Counted from the first letter of the stretch, positions 1 through 8,401 are shown. The stretch is 12,638 nucleotides of DNA from Propionivibrio sp. (GCA_003249625.1 QKII01000374.1:1-12638); one strand, 5' to 3'. Translations and numbers: made by a program. The notes: generated by a model from the letters alone, not told the origin.

Positions 1-33
1 TTGATATCACCTTGTCCGGCATTGCCCCGTGGG

Positions 34-1341
34 TCAATGCAGAAACCGCGTGGGCGAATCTAAATCCAGGTACGTCTTGCTGTGATACAACGCAGATACG
101 AACTTGCGCCATAAAAGATCGGGTTCGCCGAGACTGAATCCATAAAAGGCCTTGTCTCCTTCGCTGTGGCCGCGTAGCGCTAGTGCGCGGATATGCGAAA
201 CATCGCTGCGCCCCAATTGCACAACAGTGTCGAACCAGATGTTCAGTGGTAACGCTTCTTTGGTTCGTGCTTGGAACCCGTAACGAGAAACTTCGATGAC
301 CTCGATCGGAATTTCGTGCGTACCTTCATCGCCATCAACGACAAGTTTCGCTGGGCACTTGACCGAGAAGCGCTCGTGCTTTCGAACCGGGATTCCGTCT
401 GAAGTCGATGGCAAATTCGGAAGGACGGCGCGATAGTCCGGCAAATCGTAAATAGTATGCAGGAGCACTTTCTTGCGGTCACTCAGGTTCCTGAAAGTAT
501 TTGTTCGAACGTTAAAGAAGTAATCGATCAGGTCCGGAGTTAGCACCGGATCATTGGTCGTGAAGAATCGCCGATTCGGAAATTCAATATTCGGTAGCTT
601 GATCTTGGTGAAATAGGCATGAAGGTTTCGCCGCGCGGGCCTTGATTCGTAATGCTTTCGAAATATCTCGGGTGCTTCACGGAGGTCTAGCGTGGCCCCC
701 ACCGCTGGCGCACCATTCACGAAGTCGTAATTTTCGACGACGTTTGCGGAAAGGCGCTGGAAGAACAGCAACGATTCGTACATTTCGATATGGCTCGGGT
801 TTACTGCGATGACCAGATGCCGGGTATCGAAAAAGGTGGTGCAGTATTCATACATAAACTTCATCAGCGGGAAAAGGATGCTTCCACCGGTTTTTCTGAA
901 GTCGCGATGTACTGCCAACGCGGAGACTTCTGCGATATGCCCCTCTTTTTCCCGAACGCCCGTCAGGTCGAAAATCTTTTGCAACGGTACGCCGAGGGCG
1001 CTTTCACGAATCAGGGAAATTGTCCCAACGACCTGGCCGTCGTACTTGGCACAGAGCGTGGTAGTCGTTGGAAGTGCGTGGTAGATAGTCACGCGCATCC
1101 CGGAGGGGTCCGGCGTCATGAAGCCGCTTTCCACATAGGCATCATGCAGGAGTGTGAAGCATTCCTGCAATTCGTCACGCGTCTCGGCGATCTTCAGGAC
1201 AAGACGCCGACTGGGGTTCGGATTGCAATCGGCAAAAGAACGGAAAACCTTGAAGCGCTGTTGCCGGGGAAGCCATGAAATGGCTTTTCGCGTTATGCGA
1301 TGCGCAATACGTTTGAAGAACGACCGAAGGTTTTTCAGCAT
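34..1341 (-). CDS. PEP-CTERM/exosortase-associated N-acyltransferase (FeeM-like) with C-terminal PilZ domain
   Basis: A 435-residue protein. Residues about 48-235 resemble the N-acyl amino acid synthase / autoinducer-synthase branch of the GNAT fold found in exosortase loci. Visible hallmarks are a LLHDAYVESGFM stretch (64-75), the strand VVGTISLI (104-111), AEVSALAVHRDFRK (137-150) and the VIAVNPSH strand (177-184). The family moves an acyl group, probably from acyl-ACP, to an amine; the substrate here is unknown. Residues about 318-420 form a PilZ domain: RKHER (320-324) fits the RxxxR c-di-GMP motif, and EVSRYG (350-355) fits the second motif except for Glu in place of Asp/Asn. The N-terminus is basic and amphipathic (KNLRSFFKRIAHRITRKA), with no signal peptide, so a cytoplasmic, perhaps membrane-associated, protein is likely. 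The ATG at 1341 has GGAGG 8 bases upstream. It is separated from the upstream protease by 234 bases and may have its own promoter. The domain assignment is fairly firm; the reaction is not. Confidence 0.82.
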   Translation of the reverse strand: MLKNLRSFFKRIAHRITRKAISWLPRQQRFKVFRSFADCNPNPSRRLVLKIAETRDELQECFTLLHDAYVESGFMTPDPSGMRVTIYHALPTTTTLCAKYDGQVVGTISLIRESALGVPLQKIFDLTGVREKEGHIAEVSALAVHRDFRKTGGSILFPLMKFMYEYCTTFFDTRHLVIAVNPSHIEMYESLLFFQRLSANVVENYDFVNGAPAVGATLDLREAPEIFRKHYESRPARRNLHAYFTKIKLPNIEFPNRRFFTTNDPVLTPDLIDYFFNVRTNTFRNLSDRKKVLLHTIYDLPDYRAVLPNLPSTSDGIPVRKHERFSVKCPAKLVVDGDEGTHEIPIEVIEVSRYGFQARTKEALPLNIWFDTVVQLGRSDVSHIRALALRGHSEGDKAFYGFSLGEPDLLWRKFVSALYHSKTYLDLDSPTRFLH

Positions 1342-1394
1342 GGCCCTCGCCTCCGTAGAAGGAGTTTTGCACTAATCATAGACAAATGACGACT

Positions 1395-1541
1395 TTACGG
1401 CTCAGGTTTCTTGCGATCACGCGCAAACAAATTCTCCCAAGGATGATGCGCCGGTTTACGTAATGCCTTACGTATCAAACGTCTGGCCAGCGACGGGTAC
1501 GAAGAACACAGGCAGTGCGAGCGGATATAAAGCCACTCCAT
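1395..1541 (-). CDS. possible small basic ORF, 48 codons
   Basis: An open frame from ATG (1541) to TAA in the gap between the protease and the acyltransferase. The product would be rich in Arg, Lys, His and Trp, with a LARRLIRKALRK helix-like segment and an HHPWENLFARD segment. I do not recognise it. There is no good Shine-Dalgarno sequence: only GAGAAG, about 12 bases upstream of the ATG. An 18-bp palindrome lies inside it and partly reflects two Arg-Lys codon pairs. It could be a genuine small protein, a remnant of a larger gene, or chance. Confidence 0.22.
   Translation of the reverse strand: MEWLYIRSHCLCSSYPSLARRLIRKALRKPAHHPWENLFARDRKKPEP
1457..1474. promoter_or_regulatory. 18-bp perfect palindrome (7-bp arms, 4-base spacer)
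   Basis: TACGTAA and TTACGTA are perfect inverted repeats separated by four bases (TGCC on the plus strand). The site is in the 234-base gap, about 115 bases upstream of the acyltransferase ATG. The length and symmetry suit an operator for a dimeric regulator, but I cannot name one. The alternative is coincidence inside a short ORF that uses CGT-AAG and CGT-AAA codons. The rest of the gap (1342-1575) shows only a lone TATGAT (-10-like) at 1375-1380 on the minus strand, with no -35 partner. Confidence 0.35.
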
Positions 1542-1575
1542 GGTTGTGTGATTCTTCTCGTGCAGCCTAAATACG

Positions 1576-2357
1576 TCATTTTTTCAGCAACTCACTTAGA
1601 AAACTGACCGGGATAGCAAAACTGATTCCGGAAGGCTGCGACAGGACTGCTTCCTTCGTCCCTTTAACAAAAACCATGTTGATAATCCCGATAACCTCGC
1701 CGCTTTCAGAATCCATAAGTGGTCCGCGGGATACGCTGTTCCATCAAGTTGATACACATTGAACGCACCGCTTTTCAATTGACGAATAACGCGCTCGTTG
1801 AGTTGTTGCGAATTACCGCCAGGCAATGCAATCGGCGTGATCGATGAAATGATCGCGCGATGTGTCACAGTCGAAAGACCAAGGACGGTACCGATCGGAA
1901 AGCCCATGAAAATGACGCTCTGCCCTTCCCTCGCGGAGCCTGCGTACAGCGAAAGCGACGCCAGAGGCGGGCCGTCGATCTGAAGTAAAGCAAGGTCGTG
2001 GGCCGCGTCATTACTGATCAGGTGAGCAGTTCGTTGCTGTGAGCTCCCATTACCCTGCGGGAGCCGTACAACCAGAGTTTCGTTTCCCGAGGCCGCGAGG
2101 GATGGAGGAATGACGTGAGCGTTCGTCGCGACAAGGTTTCCGCTGGCAACCGCAAATCCGGTCCCCCGCATGATGAAGGCAGGGCTCCGCATTTTGTCGA
2201 AGGTTCCGACAGCAACGACGGAGGGTTTGACCCGCTGAATGAGATCAGGAAGGTCGGAAAACGCAACGCCCGGAATCAGCAACAGTCCAAAGGCTATGAT
2301 CGAAACCCATGTCGACAACAAGCGGCGGCGTGTAGTGCCGCCATGGTGGATCATCAT
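1576..2357 (-). pseudogene. secreted trypsin-like (HtrA/DegP-type) serine protease, about 10-base deletion at the active-site serine
   Basis: ATG at 2357 with AGGAG 6 bases upstream. Residues 1-34 are a signal peptide (RRR, then a hydrophobic run ending VAFS). The chymotrypsin-fold core follows: TNAHV with catalytic His81, HDLALLQID with catalytic Asp121, then MGFPIGTVLG. The frame reads normally to DGTAYP (residue 210) and then becomes nonsense, ending at 1596. From about base 1732 another minus frame continues with GPLMDSESGEVIGIINMV and later GISFAIP, the expected end of the family, to a TGA at 1576-1578. Between the two halves the expected G-N-S-G residues are missing. Only two bases stand where twelve are expected, and the frame offset agrees with a 10-base loss. 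The catalytic serine is therefore gone as written. The downstream frame has no further stops, so the lesion is recent or an assembly error. The gene begins 24 bases after the transglycosylase and belongs to the same transcript. Confidence 0.8.
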
Positions 2358-2381
2358 AATTCGCTCCTGTGCATGCGCTAT

Positions 2382-3281
2382 CTAACCTTGCTGTTTTGCG
2401 GCAAGCCGGATACGCGGGAGCTCCGGCGATGGTTCAGTGACTTGAGGATCGAATGGGTGTTCGAGCTTGTCGAAAATCTGCACGATGCGCTTTACGTAGT
2501 AACGTGTTTCGGCAAAGGGAGGGACGCCGCGGTATTTGTTGACCGTTCCTTCACCGGCATTGTAAGCGGCTGCAACCAAAGGAACGCTACCCTCGAAATA
2601 GGCCAGGAGCCAGCGCAGGTAGGCCATTCCTCCGCGAATGTTCTGCTCCGGATCAAACGGTTTTCGCACATTGAACCGGACGGATGTTTCCGGGATCAAC
2701 TGCATCAGCCCTTGCGCGTTTTTGGGAGAAACGGCAGCGGGTTCAAAGTTGGATTCAGCGCGAATCACGGCCATGACGAGCCGTGGGCTGACACCGTATT
2801 CGGGAGCCAGATCGCGTACGATTTTGTACACCTTTTGCTGCATCGGCGTGACGGGTACAAACGCCGGTTCGTCATCCGCGACACTGTTAACTTTCATGCA
2901 ATCAGGAAGGGGCGCGTTGCTTTCACCGACAAATCGCAACATTTTTCGCGCCTGCTCATGCCCCTGCCCCGCGGCCATCTGGAAAAAAACCGAAGCGACC
3001 TCATCACTGCGCGAGACACCGCGACCGTTGGCATACATCCAGCCAAGGCTGAACTGCGACTCAGCGTCGCCCCTTCTGGCTCCTGCACAGTACAGTTCGG
3101 CGGCACGCAACGGATCTTTCGCCATGCCCTCACCGTGCTCAAGTGAGCGCGCCTCGGTTCTGAGCTTGTTCAAATTCTCGTCGACAGCCTGTTCGGCCGC
3201 GATGACGCTGGTCGTTGCCAGCATCATTGCCACAAGGAAGAGCGGTCTGCCCGGTTCGATTTTCCGGTTTCCGGCGGTCAT
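2382..3281 (-). CDS. periplasmic lytic transglycosylase (SLT domain) with Sel1 repeats
   Basis: A 299-residue secreted enzyme that should cleave the MurNAc-GlcNAc bond of peptidoglycan with formation of a 1,6-anhydro product. Residues 1-29 are a signal peptide ending SVIAA. Two Sel1-type helical repeats follow (about 47-115), then an SLT / goose-lysozyme-like domain (about 146-272). Catalytic Glu176 lies in AVIRAESNFEP; the family motifs GLMQLIPET (191-199), AAYNAGEGTV (238-247) and YYVKRI (261-266) are all present, so it looks active. I chose the ATG at 3281 rather than a longer open frame from 3377. It has GGAGG 6 bases upstream, begins directly at a signal peptide, and does not overlap the epimerase gene. 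It lies 19 bases after tviC. In this setting it probably opens the wall locally for an export or anchoring complex (inference). Confidence 0.88.
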   Translation of the reverse strand: MTAGNRKIEPGRPLFLVAMMLATTSVIAAEQAVDENLNKLRTEARSLEHGEGMAKDPLRAAELYCAGARRGDAESQFSLGWMYANGRGVSRSDEVASVFFQMAAGQGHEQARKMLRFVGESNAPLPDCMKVNSVADDEPAFVPVTPMQQKVYKIVRDLAPEYGVSPRLVMAVIRAESNFEPAAVSPKNAQGLMQLIPETSVRFNVRKPFDPEQNIRGGMAYLRWLLAYFEGSVPLVAAAYNAGEGTVNKYRGVPPFAETRYYVKRIVQIFDKLEHPFDPQVTEPSPELPRIRLAAKQQG

Positions 3282-3286
3282 CTGCG

Positions 3287-3293
3287 CCCTCCC
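3287..3293 (-). promoter_or_regulatory. ribosome binding site deciding the transglycosylase start
   Basis: GGGAGGG on the minus strand, in the 19-base space between tviC and the transglycosylase. Its GGAGG core is 6 bases from the ATG at 3281. It supports this start over the in-frame ATG at 3377, which lies inside tviC. Confidence 0.75.
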
Positions 3294-3300
3294 TGATCCG

Positions 3301-4338
3301 CTACGAGAAACGCGACACGTACCAAGGCATGGCGACACGAACCCCCTCTTCCAGCCTGTGTGTCGGTGCATAGCCAAGAAGGTGACTTGCTTTCGTGATA
3401 TCCGCCTGCGAGTGACGGACGTCGCCAGCCCGAAACTCCCGATAAAGGGGAGATGGCACAGTCAGTTCCGGCCGGATATTTATCAGTGCGTCACGCAACA
3501 AGGAAAACAGCGTATTGAGCGAGGTTCGCTCGTTCAGTGCGATGTTGAATACCTGATTGACTGCCCCCTTGTCCTCGGTCGTTGCCGCCAGCAGATTGGC
3601 CTGAACGGCGTTGGCTACGAAGCAGAAATCGCGGCTTGTCTCCCCGTCGCCGTTAATCGAGACCGGTTCGCCGAGCAACATTGCACGCGTCCAGCGCGGG
3701 ATAACCGCCGCATAGGCGCCTTCCGGATCCTGGCGTGGTCCAAAGACATTGAAGTAGCGCAACCCAATCGAGTCGAATCCGTAGCACCGTCCGAAGATCT
3801 CGGCATAAAGCTCATTGACCAGCTTGGTCACGGCGTACGGAGACAATGGGCGGCCGATGTTCTCCTCAACTTTGGGCAAGGCCGGGTGGTCGCCGTACGT
3901 CGAACTGGACGCGGCGTAGACCAACCTGCGTACCTCTGCGTCGCGTGCCGCAACCAACATGTTCAAGAAGCCATCGATATTCGCCGCATTGGTGGTCAGA
4001 GGGTCTGCCAGCGAGCGCGGGACCGAACCGAGCGCAGCCTGATGCAGCACAAAGTCGACGCCCTCGCATGCAGTCCTGCACGTCTGCAGATCACGGATAT
4101 CACCTTCAATCAAACGAAACTTCTGCCATTGGGACGCATCTAGCAACGACTGAATCTCGTCGAGATTGTGCTGATGGCCCGTGGCAAAGTTGTCGAGGCC
4201 AACGACCTCCTGCCCCAAGCGCAATAATGTCTCTACGAGGTGCGATCCGATGAAACCGGCGCAGCCCGTAACCAGCCAACGTACGGGCTGGGCTGGCAGA
4301 CGCCGGGTTAGCTGCTCATAAGCGGTCAGAGGCGCCAC
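3301..4338 (-). CDS. tviC: UDP-N-acetylglucosamine(uronate) C4-epimerase (TviC/WbpP family)
   Basis: A 345-residue extended short-chain dehydrogenase. GCAGFIG (25-31) is the NAD-binding glycine motif. SSSTYG (144-149) and YAVTK (168-172) hold the catalytic Ser/Thr, Tyr168 and Lys172. The segments [35 protein letters not shown] and [11 protein letters not shown] are close to Pseudomonas WbpP as I remember it. WbpP interconverts UDP-GlcNAc and UDP-GalNAc, while TviC acts on the uronic acid form; sequence alone does not separate these. With the dehydrogenase just upstream, the pair yields UDP-GalNAcA by either order. Start: a GTG at 4338, overlapping the end of tviB by 13 bases. No ATG exists before the Rossmann motif, and the N-terminal YEQL..RLPAQP matches WbpP's start region. 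Translation is probably coupled to tviB. Confidence 0.9.
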   Translation of the reverse strand: MAPLTAYEQLTRRLPAQPVRWLVTGCAGFIGSHLVETLLRLGQEVVGLDNFATGHQHNLDEIQSLLDASQWQKFRLIEGDIRDLQTCRTACEGVDFVLHQAALGSVPRSLADPLTTNAANIDGFLNMLVAARDAEVRRLVYAASSSTYGDHPALPKVEENIGRPLSPYAVTKLVNELYAEIFGRCYGFDSIGLRYFNVFGPRQDPEGAYAAVIPRWTRAMLLGEPVSINGDGETSRDFCFVANAVQANLLAATTEDKGAVNQVFNIALNERTSLNTLFSLLRDALINIRPELTVPSPLYREFRAGDVRHSQADITKASHLLGYAPTHRLEEGVRVAMPWYVSRFS

Positions 4339-5606
4339 ACCGTCACCCCCCGCTCGGTGAGCGTTGCCTCGTCGAACATGCTCTTCACGTCTGTAAGGAC
4401 GCCTCCCGCCTGCAATTTTTCGAGGTAGTCGGAAACAGGCCTGTTCCTGAATTCGGCGTGTGATACCGCCGCCACGATCGCCGCCGCTTGCGGCAGATCA
4501 TCCCAGGCCGTCAATTCAACACCATATTCATGCATGGCTTCGTCGGCATCCGCAACCGGTTCATGGACCAGTACCCGAGCACCGTAGGATTGCAGTTCAT
4601 GGATCACGTCGATAACGCGCGAATTTCGCAGATCCGGGCAGTTTTCCTTGAACGTGAGGCCCAGAACGATAATTGGCACGTCCTTGATTTTCCAACCATT
4701 GCCGACGAGCTTCTTGATCGTCATCTCGGCAATGAATTTGCCCATCCCGTCGTTGATGCGCCGCCCAGCCAGAATTACGTCGGGGTGATAGCCGAGCATT
4801 TCCGCCTTGTGAGTCAGGTAGTACGGGTCGACACCGATGCAGTGGCCGCCAACCAGCCCCGGCCGAAACGGGAGGAAATTCCACTTGGTACCCGCTGCAT
4901 TAAGAACCTCTTGAGTGTCGATCCCGATCCGGTCGAAAATGATCGCCAGTTCGTTCATCAGGGCAATGTTCAGGTCGCGCTGGGTGTTTTCAATGACTTT
5001 TGCCGCTTCCGCGACCTTGATGCTCGACGCTGGATAGACACCCGCTGAAATGATGCTTGCGTACATCTCCTTGACCCGTGCAAGGGTTTCTGGCGTATCC
5101 CCGGAAACGACCTTGACGATTTTCGTCAACGTCCGCTCCTTGTCGCCCGGGTTGATCCGCTCCGGCGAATAGCCGACGAAAAAGTCCTGTTTCCATTTCA
5201 TTCCCGATTCCCGCTCGATGATCGGGATACAGACCTCCTCCGTAGCACCTGGATAGACAGTCGATTCGAATACGACGGTGGCGCCCTTTTTTAGGTTTTG
5301 GCCGACAGAGCGGGAAGCGCCGATCAGCGGCGAAAAATCGGGCTGATGGGCCACGTCAACCGGTGTCGGAACGGCAACGACGATGAAGTCCGCGTCACGC
5401 AAGGCAGTAGGGTCACAAACAGGTTCCAGATACTGCGATGCCTTGAGTTCTTCGGACGAAACCTCTCCCGTAGGATCGAGTAACCTCTTGTAGCTTTCCA
5501 CTTTCGCCGACGAGAGGTCGAACCCGATGGTTCGCCATTTTTTACCGAATTCCACGGCCAAGGGAAGTCCAACGTATCCCAGTCCAACGACTGCTACAGT
5601 AGTCAA
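4326..5606 (-). CDS. tviB: UDP-N-acetyl-hexosamine 6-dehydrogenase (TviB/WbpO family)
   Basis: A 426-residue NAD-dependent nucleotide-sugar dehydrogenase that oxidises C6 of a UDP-N-acetylhexosamine to the uronic acid in two steps. GLGYVGLP (8-15) is the nucleotide-binding loop. [23 protein letters not shown] and [11 protein letters not shown] (Lys203 region) follow. [12 protein letters not shown] carries the catalytic Cys256, and the C-terminal lobe has [14 protein letters not shown] (316-329). The N-acetyl-sugar branch (TviB, WbpO) fits better than UDP-glucose dehydrogenase because of the length and the [16 protein letters not shown] wording. It starts 17 bases after prsT and overlaps tviC. 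The start codon is TTG at 5606, with GGAG 6 bases upstream and no in-frame ATG before the glycine motif. The product probably supplies UDP-GalNAcA or UDP-GlcNAcA to the exopolysaccharide. Confidence 0.9.
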   Translation of the reverse strand: MTTVAVVGLGYVGLPLAVEFGKKWRTIGFDLSSAKVESYKRLLDPTGEVSSEELKASQYLEPVCDPTALRDADFIVVAVPTPVDVAHQPDFSPLIGASRSVGQNLKKGATVVFESTVYPGATEEVCIPIIERESGMKWKQDFFVGYSPERINPGDKERTLTKIVKVVSGDTPETLARVKEMYASIISAGVYPASSIKVAEAAKVIENTQRDLNIALMNELAIIFDRIGIDTQEVLNAAGTKWNFLPFRPGLVGGHCIGVDPYYLTHKAEMLGYHPDVILAGRRINDGMGKFIAEMTIKKLVGNGWKIKDVPIIVLGLTFKENCPDLRNSRVIDVIHELQSYGARVLVHEPVADADEAMHEYGVELTAWDDLPQAAAIVAAVSHAEFRNRPVSDYLEKLQAGGVLTDVKSMFDEATLTERGVTVWRL

Positions 5607-5612
5607 TTCTGT

Positions 5613-5616
5613 CTCC
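5613..5616 (-). promoter_or_regulatory. ribosome binding site for the TTG start of tviB
   Basis: GGAG on the minus strand in the 17-base prsT-tviB space, 6 bases before TTG at 5604-5606. It is the main support for this rare start codon. Confidence 0.6.
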
Positions 5617-5623
5617 GATATCG

Positions 5624-8401
5624 TTATTTCAATCCCTGCAACAGGGTCTTGGCTTCATTGGCCGCCGGCAGCTTTTCGCCGAGCGAGACGATCTCCTCCA
5701 ACTCTTTCCTCGCTTCCGGCGTTTTTCCGGCCTTGATAAGTCCCTTGGCGAGATTGAGTTTGATCGCGGGATTCTTCGGCGCCATGGAATTGGCCTTTCG
5801 CAGCAGTTCCAGTCCACGCTCAAGGTCACCCTTGGCGACAAGCAGCGTCCCGAGCGTATCGTTGATTGCAGGCAGTTCAGGCGCAAGCTTGTATGCTTTT
5901 TCGGCCAATTCGATCGCCTTTGGATCTTTCACCTGCCCCATGACCCACGCCAAATTGTTCATCGCGGCCGGGTTGTTCGGTTGCTTGTCCAAAAGGTATT
6001 GGTAGTGCTTGATCGACGATGCATAATCCTTGCGGGCCATTGCAGTTTCCGCAAGGTAGAGTCTGAATCGAACGTCAGTCGGATGATCTTTTGTCCAGCT
6101 TTCTGCGAACTTGTCCGCATCCGCAGGGAGATTCTGCGCCATTAGCACAGCGTAGAGCTTGACCGCAAGTTCAGGAGCAGCCGTTTGCCGGATTCCGCTC
6201 CGATAAGCATTTGCCGCTTCCTTCCATGACTTGCCCAGCGCATAAGCATCGCCTTCAAGCAGATAGCCGGCGATATTCTTGGGGTGCTGCTTCTGTATGT
6301 TGCGCGCACGCGAGACGGCATCGCTCGTCCGTCCGGCTTCGAGGTCGAACATCATGATTCCCCGTTGCGCCTCGATCGAATCGGGTTTTACCGATAACGC
6401 CTTGCGCAGGCTCTGGAGAGCGGACTCCTTGTTCTTTGCCGCCATGTGCACTTCCGCCATGCGCAAGTGCGGATGCGGTGAAGTCGGGGTCAGGGTGGCC
6501 AGTTTTCCGTAAGTGGCCAGTGCCTGGTTATAGTTTTCGGCGGCCTGCTGCGCCCGTCCTTCCGCATCGAGGATCGCTGGATTGTCCGGCAGGGCAACGA
6601 GAGCATCTTGTGCAGCCGATACCGCCTTCTTCGCGTCCTTGGTGCCGAGATGCAGATTGATCAACGCAAGTCTGGCTGGTACATCGGCCGGATTTGCGGC
6701 AATGGCTTTTCCTATCAGCGTAGCGACTTCATCGGGCTTTCCTCCCGATCGTGCCGTAAATTCTGCCAGTGCCAGCCAAGCTTGCGTATTCTTGGGGTCT
6801 TTGTCCAGAACGCTCTCGAAACGTTTTTTTGCCGCATCCGGTTTTTTCTCCGCAATATCCAGTCGAGCAAGACTGGCTGCTGCCGGGAAATAGGCCGCAT
6901 TCTTGGATAGTGCCTTCTCGAAACTTTGCCGCGCCGCGCCGATGTCGCGTTTGCCCAGCAATGCGGCGCCACGAAGATTGTCCGTAAGCGGATTGCCGGG
7001 TTGCTTTTTCTCCAGTATGTCGATTGCCTTGAGTGCCTGATCGAACTTTCGACCGCGAAGGTGCGAGGCGATCAGGGCCAAATCGGCCTTTATTCCCGTG
7101 TCGATCGAAGCAATCTTTTCCAGTTCCTTGGTAGCCGTATCGGTTTCGCCTTGGGCGAGCTGGGAAAGTGCTACCGACGTGCGTTTGGCCTGATTGTCGG
7201 GATCGAGCGATGCTGCCTTCGCGAAATACGCTTCCGCTTTCTCGGCGTCGCCATTCTGCATGAACACCTCGCCAGCCAAGGCCAACAGGTTCGAATTGTT
7301 GTCGATCTTGTCGAGAATCGGCTGCAGGGCACTGAGCGCCTTGTCGGGTTTCCCGCTGCGCAGGTAGGTGGCGACAAGCATCCTGCGCGCAATATCCAGC
7401 CCAGGTGCTCTGGACAGGGCCTTGTTTAGATGAGTTTCTGCCGTGTCATACGATTGAAGCTCATATTCGATGGCGCCGGCCAGTTGTAGCCCTGAGATGC
7501 TATCCGGCATCGCTTTCAGGTGCTGCTGGATCGCTTCCCGAGCTTCCTTGAATTTTTTCTCCCGGAAAAGAAGCTCCGCCTGAACATATGTCGTCTGCGG
7601 ATGAGAGGGGGCGATTTTCTTCATCGCCTCAAACTGCTTGCTGGCCTCTTCAAGTTTTCCTGCCTCAATCCATCGCGAAATCAGAGAGGCGTGCGCTGGC
7701 AGATAATCCGGCTTGCTTTCAATAATTTTGCGGTAGATATCGCTTGATTCGCTTTTTTTCCCTTGGATCGCGAGAATGTCTCCCTTGAACTGGAGGGCTT
7801 CGACCAAGCCGGGCGTTTTCGCCAGTGCGGAATCGATGAGCGACATTGCAGCGGCGAAATCGCGTTGCGAGGCCTTGATCCTCGCCTGGCCGAAGAGCGC
7901 GGGCCCATAGTCCGGCACGGCGGCCAACGCGTCGCCGAAAGCCGTCTGCGCCGCATCAGTTTTACCAAGTGCGAGCCAGGCTCGCCCTAGCGTCGTGTTC
8001 AAATCAGCCTTGCCATCGGAAGAAGTTAACTGCACTTTTCCCAACTCATCGACAACTTTTTTCGCCTGCCCCAGTGCAAGCAGCGCGCGGGCCTGCAAGG
8101 GAACGAGCTGATCGGCTGGATATTTCAGATCAGCCGCCTTACGTAATTCCACCTCTGCGCCCGTTGGGTTGCCTTCTTCCAGCAACGCCTTTCCCAGCAG
8201 GAAACGTGCTTCCGCCAGGTCGGGGTTGCTTTGGAGCGCATTTTTTAGTTGGATGACTGCCGCCTTGCTGTCGTTCTTGGCAAGATACTCTTTCGCAGAG
8301 TCCAGCATCGCCCCCGGACTATCGCCACCGCAAGCAGACAACACGAGTACTGTCAGCAACATTGATACCGTACGCCGGCCCGTCATTTTCCTGTTATTCA
8401 T
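5624..8401 (-). CDS. prsT: PEP-CTERM system TPR-repeat lipoprotein PrsT
   Basis: A 925-residue lipoprotein. A basic N-terminus (NNRKMTGRR) and a hydrophobic run end in the lipobox LSAC, with lipidated Cys24. The next residue is Gly, not Asp, so outer-membrane sorting is expected. The rest is an array of tetratricopeptide repeats from about residue 35 to the end, with units such as AEARFLLGKALLEEGNPTGA, NNLAWVMGQVKDPKAIELAE and the final IKLNLAKGLIKAGKTPEARK. Length and architecture match the PEP-CTERM TPR lipoprotein family that sits next to prsK/prsR. Its role is not settled; it is thought to serve exopolysaccharide or PEP-CTERM export as a scaffold. I placed the start at the ATG at 8401, which has GAGG 5 bases upstream and leads straight into the signal peptide. 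The in-frame ATG at 8428 has no ribosome site. The gene is 47 bases after prsR and 17 before tviB. Confidence 0.92.
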   Translation of the reverse strand: MNNRKMTGRRTVSMLLTVLVLSACGGDSPGAMLDSAKEYLAKNDSKAAVIQLKNALQSNPDLAEARFLLGKALLEEGNPTGAEVELRKAADLKYPADQLVPLQARALLALGQAKKVVDELGKVQLTSSDGKADLNTTLGRAWLALGKTDAAQTAFGDALAAVPDYGPALFGQARIKASQRDFAAAMSLIDSALAKTPGLVEALQFKGDILAIQGKKSESSDIYRKIIESKPDYLPAHASLISRWIEAGKLEEASKQFEAMKKIAPSHPQTTYVQAELLFREKKFKEAREAIQQHLKAMPDSISGLQLAGAIEYELQSYDTAETHLNKALSRAPGLDIARRMLVATYLRSGKPDKALSALQPILDKIDNNSNLLALAGEVFMQNGDAEKAEAYFAKAASLDPDNQAKRTSVALSQLAQGETDTATKELEKIASIDTGIKADLALIASHLRGRKFDQALKAIDILEKKQPGNPLTDNLRGAALLGKRDIGAARQSFEKALSKNAAYFPAAASLARLDIAEKKPDAAKKRFESVLDKDPKNTQAWLALAEFTARSGGKPDEVATLIGKAIAANPADVPARLALINLHLGTKDAKKAVSAAQDALVALPDNPAILDAEGRAQQAAENYNQALATYGKLATLTPTSPHPHLRMAEVHMAAKNKESALQSLRKALSVKPDSIEAQRGIMMFDLEAGRTSDAVSRARNIQKQHPKNIAGYLLEGDAYALGKSWKEAANAYRSGIRQTAAPELAVKLYAVLMAQNLPADADKFAESWTKDHPTDVRFRLYLAETAMARKDYASSIKHYQYLLDKQPNNPAAMNNLAWVMGQVKDPKAIELAEKAYKLAPELPAINDTLGTLLVAKGDLERGLELLRKANSMAPKNPAIKLNLAKGLIKAGKTPEARKELEEIVSLGEKLPAANEAKTLLQGLK

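Noticed and set aside
1375..1380. TATGAT as a -10 box for the acyltransferase gene
   Set aside because: No TTGACA-like hexamer lies 16-18 bases upstream and there is no extended -10 TG; too weak alone.
1474..1489. Sigma-54-like sequence on the minus strand upstream of the acyltransferase
   Set aside because: TGGC is followed at the right distance by TTGA instead of TTGC, and the ACG after TGGC is also not matched. The -12 GC is essential, so I do not call it.
2115..3146. 343-codon plus-strand open frame
   Set aside because: It is antisense to the protease and transglycosylase, with no domain features; a shadow frame.
3282..3377. Longer N-terminus for the transglycosylase (ATG at 3377)
   Set aside because: It would overlap tviC by 77 bases and put 32 non-hydrophobic residues before the signal peptide. 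The ATG at 3281 has a strong ribosome site.
2638..4143. 501-codon plus-strand open frame
   Set aside because: It is antisense to the transglycosylase and tviC, both of which have full family motifs. The translation has no recognisable domain and is Arg/Cys/Ser rich, as shadow frames in GC-rich genes are.
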